Source of the DNA: Nanobdellati archaeon
GTDB taxonomy: Archaea > EX4484-52 > GLR71
Assembly: GCA_019429125.1 (NCBI GenBank)
Contig: JAHYJO010000006.1
Span: 1 to 62,370 of the forward strand
DNA length: 62,370 nucleotides
Reading direction: 5' to 3'
Of this stretch, positions 8,380 through 18,475 are shown piece by piece (position 1 is the stretch's first letter; every line of letters begins with the position of its first letter). Below the pieces are notes generated by a model. The model saw only the letters and a program-made list of their open reading frames with translations, was not told the DNA's origin and did no database searches. A program made the position numbers and the translations under genes.

Positions 8380-11300
8380 ATGCACAGACACAGGTCTTTA
8401 ATTAGAAATAAAACTATCCTTTTGTCATCAGTTTTAATCATTATTTTATATTTGTCTTCTTTAGGTTTTGCAGTATCTGCAGGTCCTAAGATCTTGATTG
8501 TTGCAGATAGTGATGCAGATAATACAAATTATACATCTTATTATACTGATGCATTAGTTAGAAATAATTATAAATTTGGTACTGACTATGATATTAAATG
8601 GGTGTCTGGCTATGATAATGGTCCAACATATGAATTTATGTCAGATTATGATATCGTGATTTGGTTTACAGGGACAGATTTAGCAAACACTTTAACAAGC
8701 ACTGATATATCCAATATTCAAACATATCTTAATAATGGTGGTGCTCTTTTTATGAGTAGTACTTATGCTGCTTTTTTACAATATGAATCTTACCAAACAT
8801 TTTTTAATAACTATATGAATATTAAGAAGCCTACTGTGGGATGGTTAATAGAGTATGTTTCAAACTCCTATCCTTTAACTATTTATGGAACAAATCCAAT
8901 TTATACTAGTTCATTAAAATTTAATCATAGTGTATATTATCCTGCCAAAGTAATTTCTCGTGTAAATGCATCTAATGATTCTAAATCTTATAATTTATTT
9001 TATTTTAACAAAGATTCATCATTTAGTGATAATTCAAATCAAATATCTTCTTCAACATATAATACTATCGCAACAGCTTCAGACCTCCCGACACACAAGG
9101 TGGTATATTTTGGTTTGGGTTTTGAATCAATAATATCGCCATATAAGAGTATTAATAATGGGGGTGCAAATCCATCTGAAACAGATCATGCCATAGCCCG
9201 AGCAACTCTGATGAAAAACATAATAAATTACCTTTACACACCACTATCTTATATATCTTCTATATCTCCAGACCCGACAAAAGACAACATAACAATAACT
9301 GCAATATGCAGTGATAACGGACTTCTCTCAAACATAAATGCATCAGAATTTTATTTTAACACAGATAATTTAAGTGATGGCAACAACATCCAATTGACAG
9401 CGACAGATGGCACATTTAACACAAGTCTTGAAGAAGCAACAATAACAATTAACGCAACTGCCCCCCCCTATAATCTTGACGACGGCACACACACAGTATC
9501 AGTCCACTGTCAGGACAGCGCAGGTCACTGGAGTAAATATGATAACAAAACATTTATAATAAATCGCACAGTTCCGCAGACACCAGAAATAACTATAAAT
9601 AATGGTAATAACTATACAAATGATTATAATTTGAAGATCCACATCAGTGAAATTATAGGTTCTGGAACCTTTTCTATAGAACTATCCTGTAATGATATTG
9701 ATTTTTGGTCTGTGGCATTCTTCTATAATTATGTCTATATTAATTTAGATGATTATACATACGATGCTAACGGCTGCAATACAACAGATGGCCTAAAAAC
9801 AATCTATCTCCGTGCAAAAAGTGAGGCAGGTGTAGAGAACACAACCCATGCATCGGATTCAATAACTCTTGATACAATAAATCCTGAATTTATATCCGTT
9901 GATGTCTCAAACCCAGATAGCTATTACAAAGCAGGAGATAATATCTCATTGGACATTGATATGGGTGAAACGGACCTTATTCTTTATGCAAATACATCTA
10001 ATGTAGATGGCAATTTTACATTGCAACCTTTAAACGATGATGGTGACAATACATATAGCCTTAATATTTCTATGGTTTATGAGACAATGAAAGAAGGCAC
10101 AAAGACAATCAATCTCAAAGCAGAAGACCTCGCAGGCAACAGCCCTGGATGGTATAACTCTCTTCTTGTCACAATTGACAAAACCAAACCAAACATACCA
10201 TCATATTTTGAAAACAATGACGGTTACACAAACGACATGACACCTGAAATGGCTTTTAAACCACTAACCACAAACACTCCCGATTACATCTCATTTTCAT
10301 GTGATAATGATACATTTGATTCCTGGCTACCTTTTTCAAGCACAAGCAGTAACAGTTACAACAATTTCAACATAACAAACACTACATACGGTTGCTCACC
10401 AACAGATGGCGAAAGGACAATCTACATCCGTTCAAAAGACATTGCTGGAAACATAAACACCTCATTATCATATACAATAATTTATGACAGTGTCTTGCCC
10501 GAAATAGATAATCTTTTACCTTCTAATAAATCTAACATAACCCATAATACACAATTTTATGTAAATGTTTCAGATGACAGGTATTTATTCGAGGGGTACT
10601 ATGAGTCGACAGGTGATTCTATATTCATCCCTGTTATCTCACAAGGATTAACTTATGCAAATTACAGTTTTAAACCAACATGGTATGAAGATGATGGCAA
10701 CAAAAACATAATATTCCGTATTTATGATATGGCTGGAAATATATTACAATCTCTATATTCATACATGGTTGATAGCACAGCTCCAGAAACAGAAGATAAT
10801 TACACCTCATCTGATTGGGTAGGTTCCGACCAGCAAGTGTCATTAGACTGCACAGACTCCCAAAGCTATTGCAACACTACCTATTATTGTATATCTGAAA
10901 CTTCAGTTGGTGGATGTGAGCCAGAAAGCATAGGGAATAATGTTGATGTAGGTTGCACAATTGGCCATTCCTGTATAAAAATAATTTATTACTATTCTAT
11001 TGATAATTCAGGAAATGTAGAATCAATAGACTCAACAGAACAAATAAAAATTGATAAGACTCCACCAATAATAACTGTAACTAATCCGAAATCAGGAAAG
11101 ACTTATGCATCAACAGTTGACATATTTACAGATATAATAGATAGTGATAACGGAACAATATCATACGCAGACTACATAATCTACAATTCATCACAAGTAA
11201 ATATTGCAAACGGAAGTTTAAACAGCACAGACGGCTGGGTTGCTGAGTGGAACAGTTCTGATTATACAACAGGAACTTTTAATCTTACAATATTTGCAAA

Positions 11301-14300
11301 CGATTCATTGGGAAACAACATAACATACTCGCACCAATTCTCAATAGATAATGATTTACCTTCTGCAATTATATTTTACCCAAACGAGATTTACACAAAT
11401 GCAACATCCATAACTCTTAATCTGAATGCTCAGAAAGATACAGGTAATATTGACAACTGCTCTTACAACATTTACAATTCAAGTGGTATTCAGAACAATT
11501 CTGAAAAGATAGCTGTTGCCAGCCAAGAATGTATATTTGACAATTCTGTCGACATTTCCTCATGGGCTGATGGCAATTACAGCATAACTTTCACAGCAAT
11601 TGATTTATTATCAAATCAAGCTAACGACGTATCATGGTTCTATAAAGATAGAATAAAACCCGATGTCCATATCAACACACAGTTGAACAACACATGGAAT
11701 AAAGGACTGGTCAGCATAAACTATAATGCAACAGATGAAATGCAGATTTCTGCCTGCAAGACAAGATTCAAGAAGAACAGCACCACGCCATGGAGTAGTT
11801 ATACATCAATAGCTTGTGGTAATGAAAAGACATATCATTTTGATACGATACAATGCAGTGATACTTCTTCCAATGAATGCCTAATCGAATTTTATGCCGA
11901 AGATTCAGCAGGTAACACAAACAATTCACAAGTATTGTATCTAAATATAGATAATAGCCCGCCCCAAGTATCATTCACCTCTCCCCCTGCAACCTCCTGG
12001 TTCAATTCAAATTTTACAGTAGTTCATAATGAGACAGACCCTCAAGGTATGAATTGTTCATATAAAATAACAGGATCATCATCATCAGGCTGGAAGACCT
12101 TGACCTGCAGCCAAAACATATCAGTTAATATAAGTTCCTACTGCAACATCTCAGGCACAGCATGCATAGTCTACATAAACTCAACAAACAATGCAGGTAC
12201 TACTATTGAGACGTCCCGCACTTTCTACACCGACTTTGATGCACCTCAATTATCAGGTTTGACACACACCCCTCATGTTGCAAAAGATGGCACTGAAATC
12301 TACTTCAATGCAACTATATCAGACACTAACAGACCGATTGGTTCAGTAATTGCCTACATATTGAACACGACAGGTGAAGTGGTCTCTCAGATTCAGATGA
12401 CACAGATTAATCCAACATCAAAATATAATGGAACCTACATTGTAACAGGTTCAGAAACAGGAACATTTACAATCAACATAACTGCAAACGACACATTGGG
12501 AAACTTAGCTTATGACAACACAATAACCTTTCTTGTAAAGAACACACCACCAACTGCATCAGCATACAATCTGTCAGTTGATATTGATTCTAATTATGGA
12601 GACCGACGAATCCTCACAGGAGATCAAGTCACATTCTCTGTCAACCTATCCGATTCGATAGGTGTAGATTCGGCAATAATGACACTGAAACAATCTGGTT
12701 ATGATGGAGTTAACTATACGCTCACCCCTGAAAGTTATATTTTCACCTCTGATATCTGGTCGACAACAATAACTGACACAGCTAACAGAACAAATTACAG
12801 CATATACAATCTATATGTAAATGACACATTAGGGAACACAAAAATAATATCTCCGGAAACAATAAACCTTAATTTCATCTCAGTTGTACCACAGACCCAA
12901 ATAATTTTGGATTCATTAAGTAACACAACTATTGCAGAGACCACCGTACTCTTCAACCTAACTGTAAATTTCAACAAGACCATGTCTGACACAACATTTA
13001 CCGTATACATTCCTCCAAACACAAAGACCTCAAATACTTTAGTTCCTGCATACACAAATTCAACACCCTATCAGTGTATAGTTCCTGTAGGTACTTGCGC
13101 ACTAGAACCAACTTTTGACACAGCCAACAACACTATTTCAATAACTCTGAACCTGACGGGACCTGCAACAGAAGTTTCATTGATAACACAAAATATAAAA
13201 TCCAACGTTGAGTCAATAGACAAGGTCTACAACTGGCAAGTGATTTATGACTCGGTTGATTACGGAACCTCATCAAAGATAATAACACCTAACCTTAACA
13301 TAACATCAGTTAACTGTGACAATTCCTATCCTTGCCGCATCAATCAGAACACATCATTTAACATTTCAGTAAATGTCACAAATGAGTATGATATAATAAA
13401 CCACACAGGGAACTTTTACAATCTCTCAATCATCTATTCAATAGATGGAACTGACCAAACTATAAATCTAAACGACATATTCTCTGGCAATTCAAAGAAT
13501 ACAACCTTTTATGACTTGATTGAAGAACCAGGCACTTACAGTTTCACAATCTATGCAACAGACAACATTTCATCCTCATATTCAATAGATGAGACTTACA
13601 GCATCGAGATTGTAGACACTATGGCTCCAACATTTGTATCTGTGTATAGTTTTACAGGCAACATAATCTATCTTAATAAAACAAAGACTATGTATTATAA
13701 CCTAAAAGATAATGTGGGTATTGATACCGTTTGGGCAACAGTCTCCATGCCAGATTTATCAAAATCAAACATAACTATGGAATTTACAAGTGGAACACCA
13801 AAAGAAGGTCAATGGCAGTTAGACTATAATGAAACATCTCAATACGGTATCTATAATATCACTACAATATATGTAAATGACACAGAAAATAACACCCTAA
13901 CATACCTATCAGATTATACATTTGAAGTCAGGGATATGGATATTTCAATCTCATTGAATACGACATCATTGTCTGTTGAAGAAACCTTGCAGATAAATGT
14001 AACGATTGAAAATAACATATCTTCAATCGGATCAGTGTTAGCAAACATAACAAAACCGCGAGGTGCAATTGAACAGGTCACACTATCATTTATCAATATT
14101 TCAGACACTAACATAACATACTATTCAGGTACATATTCAAACATAACCCAATCAGATAATTACACAATTGAAGTTATTGTGTCTGCTGGTGGCGACATGT
14201 CTGAGACATCATCATTTTTTGCAGAGTACGGCACAGTAAATATAGTTTCTGCAATTGGATTAAACAACACTCTTATGATTCCTGTAGATAAGATCTATAA

Positions 14301-16953
14301 CCACAGCTGGTACATATACCCAGTCAAAGGTGACTTAGTAAATGTCAATGCAACTATGCATATAACAGATGAAACCTTATTGAACTTTTCAGTTTCAGAG
14401 ATTATCCTCAAACAGTTAGGGAATATATCTTATGAGACTTATAAGGGTGGTTATCTAATATCCTGGGAACTCAACACGACACAGATTGGACTATCAGATA
14501 TTGATGTAACTGTGTCTTCAACTTATTCAACAAACTTAACCTCAACAGAAATCAATGTAACTGTTGAAGATATAGAATACCCAGTTTTAGGAAATTATTC
14601 ATCTTATTCGATTGTAAATTTAAATGATATCCTTGCAATAACAGTTGATGCGCAAGACAACACTTTTGTAAAATCTGTAATAGTTGAAGTGACAGACCCA
14701 AACCATACAAAGACAAACGTGACTGCACAAATATCTGATATTGGTGAATACACAGCCATTTTTGAAAATACGACATATCTAGGTAATTATTCTTATGATG
14801 TTTATGTTTCAGATATATCAGACAATAATGTAACTTCGGTAAATTCTAAAGCATTCAATGTGACAGACATTTATCATATAGATATAGTGCCGAACTATGT
14901 AGTCTACAACAAAGGTGAAACCATAGATATCTATGTAATTGTCTATGATATAAACAATCACAGTGTATCTTCTTTCAACCTATCTTTAGATTTAGTAAAA
15001 GGTGATACTGTATTGCTTGTAAACAATACGATAAATTCTTCTGCACAATATAAAATTTTAACATCAGATCTTCCAACAGAATTGGACAAAGATAAATTTT
15101 CATTATATACATTTAATGCAAATGTCTCAAAAGATGGAAATTTAGGAAACATTTCATCAAGTGTAAATGTGACAAACCATTTGGTTACACGTTTTATAGA
15201 TTTATCTCCTGGTCAATATTATTCGTCCAGTTCAAAAGTGCCTGTGACAATTAGTGTAACAAACATACGTGGTGAAGAAACACAGGAATCGATTGTTTCA
15301 GTTGCATGTACTGGTTGTTTGCCAGAGAATGAGATAGATATTAAATCTTTAACAAAAATATCAGCTAATACCTATGTGAGTTTAGAAAATTTTATTGCAC
15401 CCTCATCGGAGAAAAATTTCTATTTAGATATTCTTGCAGTAGATATATATAAAAATGGTGATACTGATGCTAAGCCAACATCTATATTGCTCACGACTGA
15501 TTCATATTTTAATACTCAAAATAATGCAGAAGGTGCAGGTGGCGTTTCATCTGCAATATCTGATGTTCAAAATTTCATACAGAATCAGCTTGACAAAGTA
15601 TTCCAGATACCCACAGATGACTTTGTATTTACCTCAGATACAAAAATAAACATTATAACTGGCGAGACAGCAGAATCTCTTACCTCAATAGAGAATATAG
15701 GTGATACAGGTTTACACCTTATAGTTGATTACAACCTTGACTGTTGCACAGTTGACATGCTTGACAAGTTCACTCTTGAATTAAACGAGCGCCGTTCAAT
15801 CCCAATAACTATATCATCCAACCTTTCAAAAATTCCAGGCCGATATAAATTAGATATTGGCATAATGTCTGAAAACATCTCAAAAGAATATACAATAATA
15901 GTCAATCTTATACAGAATACATTAATAGTGCAACTGGATTCCTACAAACAAGATTATGTCCGGCTTAGGAATTTGATAGATGACCTTAATTTCTTAGGTA
16001 TTGATACCTCTTTATATGAAGAGTCATTACGATTCTCAAAAGATTTAATAGCAGACGCTCAAAAAGCAATAGATTCAAATGATATTGAAGAATTAGGTTC
16101 AATAAATACTAAGCTTGACAAAGGGTTAGGAAATCTTGACCGAGAACTTGCCGACAAAGAAAGTTTAAAATGGATTCTTGAAAATAAATATAGTATTGCA
16201 GGAACTGTAATAACTCTCTTGATATTGATATACTTATTGCAAGGATATTTTGTACCTTTCATATCTTTAACTCACGAGCTTAAAGAATTACACAAAAAAG
16301 AATCAAATCTTTCCTCTGAAGAAAAAGCAACAGAAAAAGAATATTTCACCCGTGTTATTGATAAACCGACCTTCAACAAGATAATGACTGAAAAACACAA
16401 AGCCCTTATTGATGCAAGAACTCACATAACACACCTGTCTGTATTGCGGTCACGTCTTATCCACGGTCATGCAATCTATTCAGATGAGATTAACAATGAT
16501 AAAATAATCAATGCTGCAACAAAAAAGAAATTACTCAAACATTTCAATAAAGAGTCATCTATTGTGCCTAAAAATGTAATATCTATGATCTCTGATTTAA
16601 AGAACAATGTAAATTTTGCGCCTAAAAAGTTAGTTTTAAATAATACTGGTTTGGGCACACAATTACAGAATCCTGCAATGTCTGAGAATCTAAAAAAGAT
16701 AAAGGCTGAAATACTGTCAGGTCCATTAGATGATATTGTGTCCGTTGATGTTTCAGAGTCAACAGAAATTCCTGACATGAAATCTTCTGAACCTCTCAAA
16801 TTACCAGAGACTCAAAAACAAGAATCATCTTTAACTCCTGATTTAGACACTGAAGCTGTCCCAGTCTCTGACATATCAGAAGATGCAATCCTGACAGATG
16901 ACTCCGAATTCAAGCGCCTTATGGCAAAACTGAAAAAAGACATGGCTGATTAA
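8380..16953 (+). CDS. Giant membrane-anchored surface protein with Ig-like repeats
   Basis: 2857 residues. A signal peptide (about 1-35, TILLSSVLIIILYLSSLGFA) leads into a Rossmann-like domain (KILIVADSDADNTNY, DIVIWFTGTDLANTL, NGGALFMSS). From about residue 496 to 1285 roughly eight Ig-like modules of about 100 aa follow, each starting with a hinge such as DTINP, DKTKP, DSTAP, DKTPP or DNSPP. More beta-sandwich modules continue to about 2300 (another hinge, DTMAP, near 1745). Asn-X-Ser/Thr sequons are extremely frequent, suggesting heavy glycosylation. A helical stalk, one membrane segment (about 2603-2625) and a charged cytoplasmic tail containing EKEYFTRVIDKPTFNKI close the protein. Stalk, membrane segment and tail are shared with the 1722-aa protein at 20805-25973. 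Likely an adhesin or cell-envelope protein. Confidence 0.85.
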   Translation: MHRHRSLIRNKTILLSSVLIIILYLSSLGFAVSAGPKILIVADSDADNTNYTSYYTDALVRNNYKFGTDYDIKWVSGYDNGPTYEFMSDYDIVIWFTGTDLANTLTSTDISNIQTYLNNGGALFMSSTYAAFLQYESYQTFFNNYMNIKKPTVGWLIEYVSNSYPLTIYGTNPIYTSSLKFNHSVYYPAKVISRVNASNDSKSYNLFYFNKDSSFSDNSNQISSSTYNTIATASDLPTHKVVYFGLGFESIISPYKSINNGGANPSETDHAIARATLMKNIINYLYTPLSYISSISPDPTKDNITITAICSDNGLLSNINASEFYFNTDNLSDGNNIQLTATDGTFNTSLEEATITINATAPPYNLDDGTHTVSVHCQDSAGHWSKYDNKTFIINRTVPQTPEITINNGNNYTNDYNLKIHISEIIGSGTFSIELSCNDIDFWSVAFFYNYVYINLDDYTYDANGCNTTDGLKTIYLRAKSEAGVENTTHASDSITLDTINPEFISVDVSNPDSYYKAGDNISLDIDMGETDLILYANTSNVDGNFTLQPLNDDGDNTYSLNISMVYETMKEGTKTINLKAEDLAGNSPGWYNSLLVTIDKTKPNIPSYFENNDGYTNDMTPEMAFKPLTTNTPDYISFSCDNDTFDSWLPFSSTSSNSYNNFNITNTTYGCSPTDGERTIYIRSKDIAGNINTSLSYTIIYDSVLPEIDNLLPSNKSNITHNTQFYVNVSDDRYLFEGYYESTGDSIFIPVISQGLTYANYSFKPTWYEDDGNKNIIFRIYDMAGNILQSLYSYMVDSTAPETEDNYTSSDWVGSDQQVSLDCTDSQSYCNTTYYCISETSVGGCEPESIGNNVDVGCTIGHSCIKIIYYYSIDNSGNVESIDSTEQIKIDKTPPIITVTNPKSGKTYASTVDIFTDIIDSDNGTISYADYIIYNSSQVNIANGSLNSTDGWVAEWNSSDYTTGTFNLTIFANDSLGNNITYSHQFSIDNDLPSAIIFYPNEIYTNATSITLNLNAQKDTGNIDNCSYNIYNSSGIQNNSEKIAVASQECIFDNSVDISSWADGNYSITFTAIDLLSNQANDVSWFYKDRIKPDVHINTQLNNTWNKGLVSINYNATDEMQISACKTRFKKNSTTPWSSYTSIACGNEKTYHFDTIQCSDTSSNECLIEFYAEDSAGNTNNSQVLYLNIDNSPPQVSFTSPPATSWFNSNFTVVHNETDPQGMNCSYKITGSSSSGWKTLTCSQNISVNISSYCNISGTACIVYINSTNNAGTTIETSRTFYTDFDAPQLSGLTHTPHVAKDGTEIYFNATISDTNRPIGSVIAYILNTTGEVVSQIQMTQINPTSKYNGTYIVTGSETGTFTINITANDTLGNLAYDNTITFLVKNTPPTASAYNLSVDIDSNYGDRRILTGDQVTFSVNLSDSIGVDSAIMTLKQSGYDGVNYTLTPESYIFTSDIWSTTITDTANRTNYSIYNLYVNDTLGNTKIISPETINLNFISVVPQTQIILDSLSNTTIAETTVLFNLTVNFNKTMSDTTFTVYIPPNTKTSNTLVPAYTNSTPYQCIVPVGTCALEPTFDTANNTISITLNLTGPATEVSLITQNIKSNVESIDKVYNWQVIYDSVDYGTSSKIITPNLNITSVNCDNSYPCRINQNTSFNISVNVTNEYDIINHTGNFYNLSIIYSIDGTDQTINLNDIFSGNSKNTTFYDLIEEPGTYSFTIYATDNISSSYSIDETYSIEIVDTMAPTFVSVYSFTGNIIYLNKTKTMYYNLKDNVGIDTVWATVSMPDLSKSNITMEFTSGTPKEGQWQLDYNETSQYGIYNITTIYVNDTENNTLTYLSDYTFEVRDMDISISLNTTSLSVEETLQINVTIENNISSIGSVLANITKPRGAIEQVTLSFINISDTNITYYSGTYSNITQSDNYTIEVIVSAGGDMSETSSFFAEYGTVNIVSAIGLNNTLMIPVDKIYNHSWYIYPVKGDLVNVNATMHITDETLLNFSVSEIILKQLGNISYETYKGGYLISWELNTTQIGLSDIDVTVSSTYSTNLTSTEINVTVEDIEYPVLGNYSSYSIVNLNDILAITVDAQDNTFVKSVIVEVTDPNHTKTNVTAQISDIGEYTAIFENTTYLGNYSYDVYVSDISDNNVTSVNSKAFNVTDIYHIDIVPNYVVYNKGETIDIYVIVYDINNHSVSSFNLSLDLVKGDTVLLVNNTINSSAQYKILTSDLPTELDKDKFSLYTFNANVSKDGNLGNISSSVNVTNHLVTRFIDLSPGQYYSSSSKVPVTISVTNIRGEETQESIVSVACTGCLPENEIDIKSLTKISANTYVSLENFIAPSSEKNFYLDILAVDIYKNGDTDAKPTSILLTTDSYFNTQNNAEGAGGVSSAISDVQNFIQNQLDKVFQIPTDDFVFTSDTKINIITGETAESLTSIENIGDTGLHLIVDYNLDCCTVDMLDKFTLELNERRSIPITISSNLSKIPGRYKLDIGIMSENISKEYTIIVNLIQNTLIVQLDSYKQDYVRLRNLIDDLNFLGIDTSLYEESLRFSKDLIADAQKAIDSNDIEELGSINTKLDKGLGNLDRELADKESLKWILENKYSIAGTVITLLILIYLLQGYFVPFISLTHELKELHKKESNLSSEEKATEKEYFTRVIDKPTFNKIMTEKHKALIDARTHITHLSVLRSRLIHGHAIYSDEINNDKIINAATKKKLLKHFNKESSIVPKNVISMISDLKNNVNFAPKKLVLNNTGLGTQLQNPAMSENLKKIKAEILSGPLDDIVSVDVSESTEIPDMKSSEPLKLPETQKQESSLTPDLDTEAVPVSDISEDAILTDDSEFKRLMAKLKKDMAD

Positions 16954-16956
16954 AGG

Positions 16957-18205
16957 TTAAGCATCCATTTTCCATAAAGGTATAAATTTTATATTGTCTT
17001 CAACTTTTTCAACATCTTTTGTAAGCAAGACCATTTCATGTATATCCTCACAGAAATTATCTCTGAGTTCCTTAAGTCCTGATATTTCCCTGTCTTCAAT
17101 ATCATTTGTATATGATAAATTTATTGCATCAAAAGAACCATCTTTATTCTTCATCACAAAATCAACTTCATTTTTATCTTTCCAATAATAAGGTTCTTTA
17201 TTTTTTTGGAAAAGTTCCGTAAACACAAGATTTTCAGCTAAACGACCTTCATCTTTTGAAAACCTGAAAGCTACAGCATTACGAGTCAATTATCTATACA
17301 GTATATCTTTCTTGGATTGACTTGCTGTTTTTTTTGAGAATAACTGAATATAGGAATTAGATATATAAGACCAATATCTTCAAGATATGATATATATTTC
17401 ATAAGTGTTTCCTTTCTTAATGCCATTCTTTTTTTATTGTATTATAATATGTATTTACACTGAATCCATAACTTCTGTTTGTTATGAAAAACTATGCAAG
17501 TTTCTTAAGTAATGTCACATTTCCAATCGCATATCATTCAACAAGATCTTTGTATATAAACATTTCAAAATAATTGATAAGTATCTTTTGTTTAAGTTCT
17601 TCTTTTTCAATATCAACTTCTGGAAATCCGCCATCATAAAGGTATATTTCAAACATTTTTCGGACTTTATACCTTATTTTTTCATACTCAAAATATTTAG
17701 TAATCTTTATGTCTTTAAAATCAAGAAATTCATTAAAATCTAAAGGATACATATTATATGTAATGGTTCTTCCTCTTAAGCTTGTTGCAATATCTTTGCT
17801 CAAAAGTTTTGAACTTGAGCCTGTAACGAAAATCTTAAATTTTTTCGTATCATGCAACCGTCTTATAAACAGTTCCCATCTATCTATATTCTGTATTTCA
17901 TCAAAGAAAAGGTATATATCCATTTCTATATTTTCAGGGTATAGTTCGAAATATGCTTCAATAATAGAATTCATTTCCTCTGCTTTTAAAGGTAGTATTC
18001 TTTCATCTTCAAAATTAATATACATAATTTATGATATGTCTGTATTTGTTCTAATTTAGTTTGTAATCTGATAAAAATAATATGTTTTTCCACTCCTTCT
18101 TGAACTTATAAGGCTTATCAACTTATTTGTTTCAGCCATTTTCAAGACTCTTTTTTTCACATCTAAAACAGGATTTTCCTGAAACTCTGTTATGAAACAT
18201 ATTTG
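16957..18205 (-). pseudogene. AAA_14/DUF4143 ATPase, multiply interrupted
   Basis: A nearly full-length relic. From the 5' end one can read TEFQENPVLDVKKRVLKM, the P-loop LISSRRSGKTYYF, then YINFEDERILPL, the Walker B IYLFFDEIQNI, FVTGSSSKLLS and YPLDFNEFLDF. Next come the helical region with YISYLEDIGLIYLIPIFSY, KKQQVNPRKIYCIDN, NAVAFRFS.DEGRLAENLVF and the DUF4143 end NEVDFVMKNKDGSF, FIPLWKM. In-frame stops occur after YQITN, after TDIS, after DLVE (usually Arg) and after KKLA. One-base shifts follow an A7 run near 17430 and the CIDN motif near 17288. These ATPases are common, fast-evolving archaeal genes of uncertain role. It is convergent with the giant surface gene, which ends three bases away. 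Confidence 0.85.
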
Positions 18206-18475
18206 AATAGTTATTTCATATCTATAGTCTTATATAGAAGGTCAAATCGGTATAGATTTATACTTCTATACTATTCCACTATTCCTGTAAATCTAGTAGT
18301 ATTTTATCAATAGTCCTGAGCATATAAATCTGAGAATTTAGATTTATTATTATAAGGATCAATCTCTATTTTCAAAAACCACCCGAAATCCTTATTAAAT
18401 TTGGCGCCAAAGATAATCATAAACACAGCAAAAGCTTTATAATGTTTAACTACTGTATGGTTACAAGGTGTTAAT
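18206..18475. other. Intergenic region with promoter for the secreted protein gene
   Basis: No gene is seen. The stretch is AT-rich and divergent between the ATPase relic and the gene at 18476. TTTATAATG at about 18437-18445 is a plausible TATA element some 30 bases upstream of the GTG start, and AAGGTG at 18465-18470 is a Shine-Dalgarno site. Confidence 0.4.

Noticed and set aside
8027-8401. Short plus-strand coding regions inside the RNA candidate
   Set aside because: Their Cys/Ser/Trp-rich translations have no protein character, and the region has RNA-like pairing and composition.
16957-18025. Two separate small genes
   Set aside because: The pieces are consecutive parts of one DUF4143 ATPase when frameshifts and stops are bridged.
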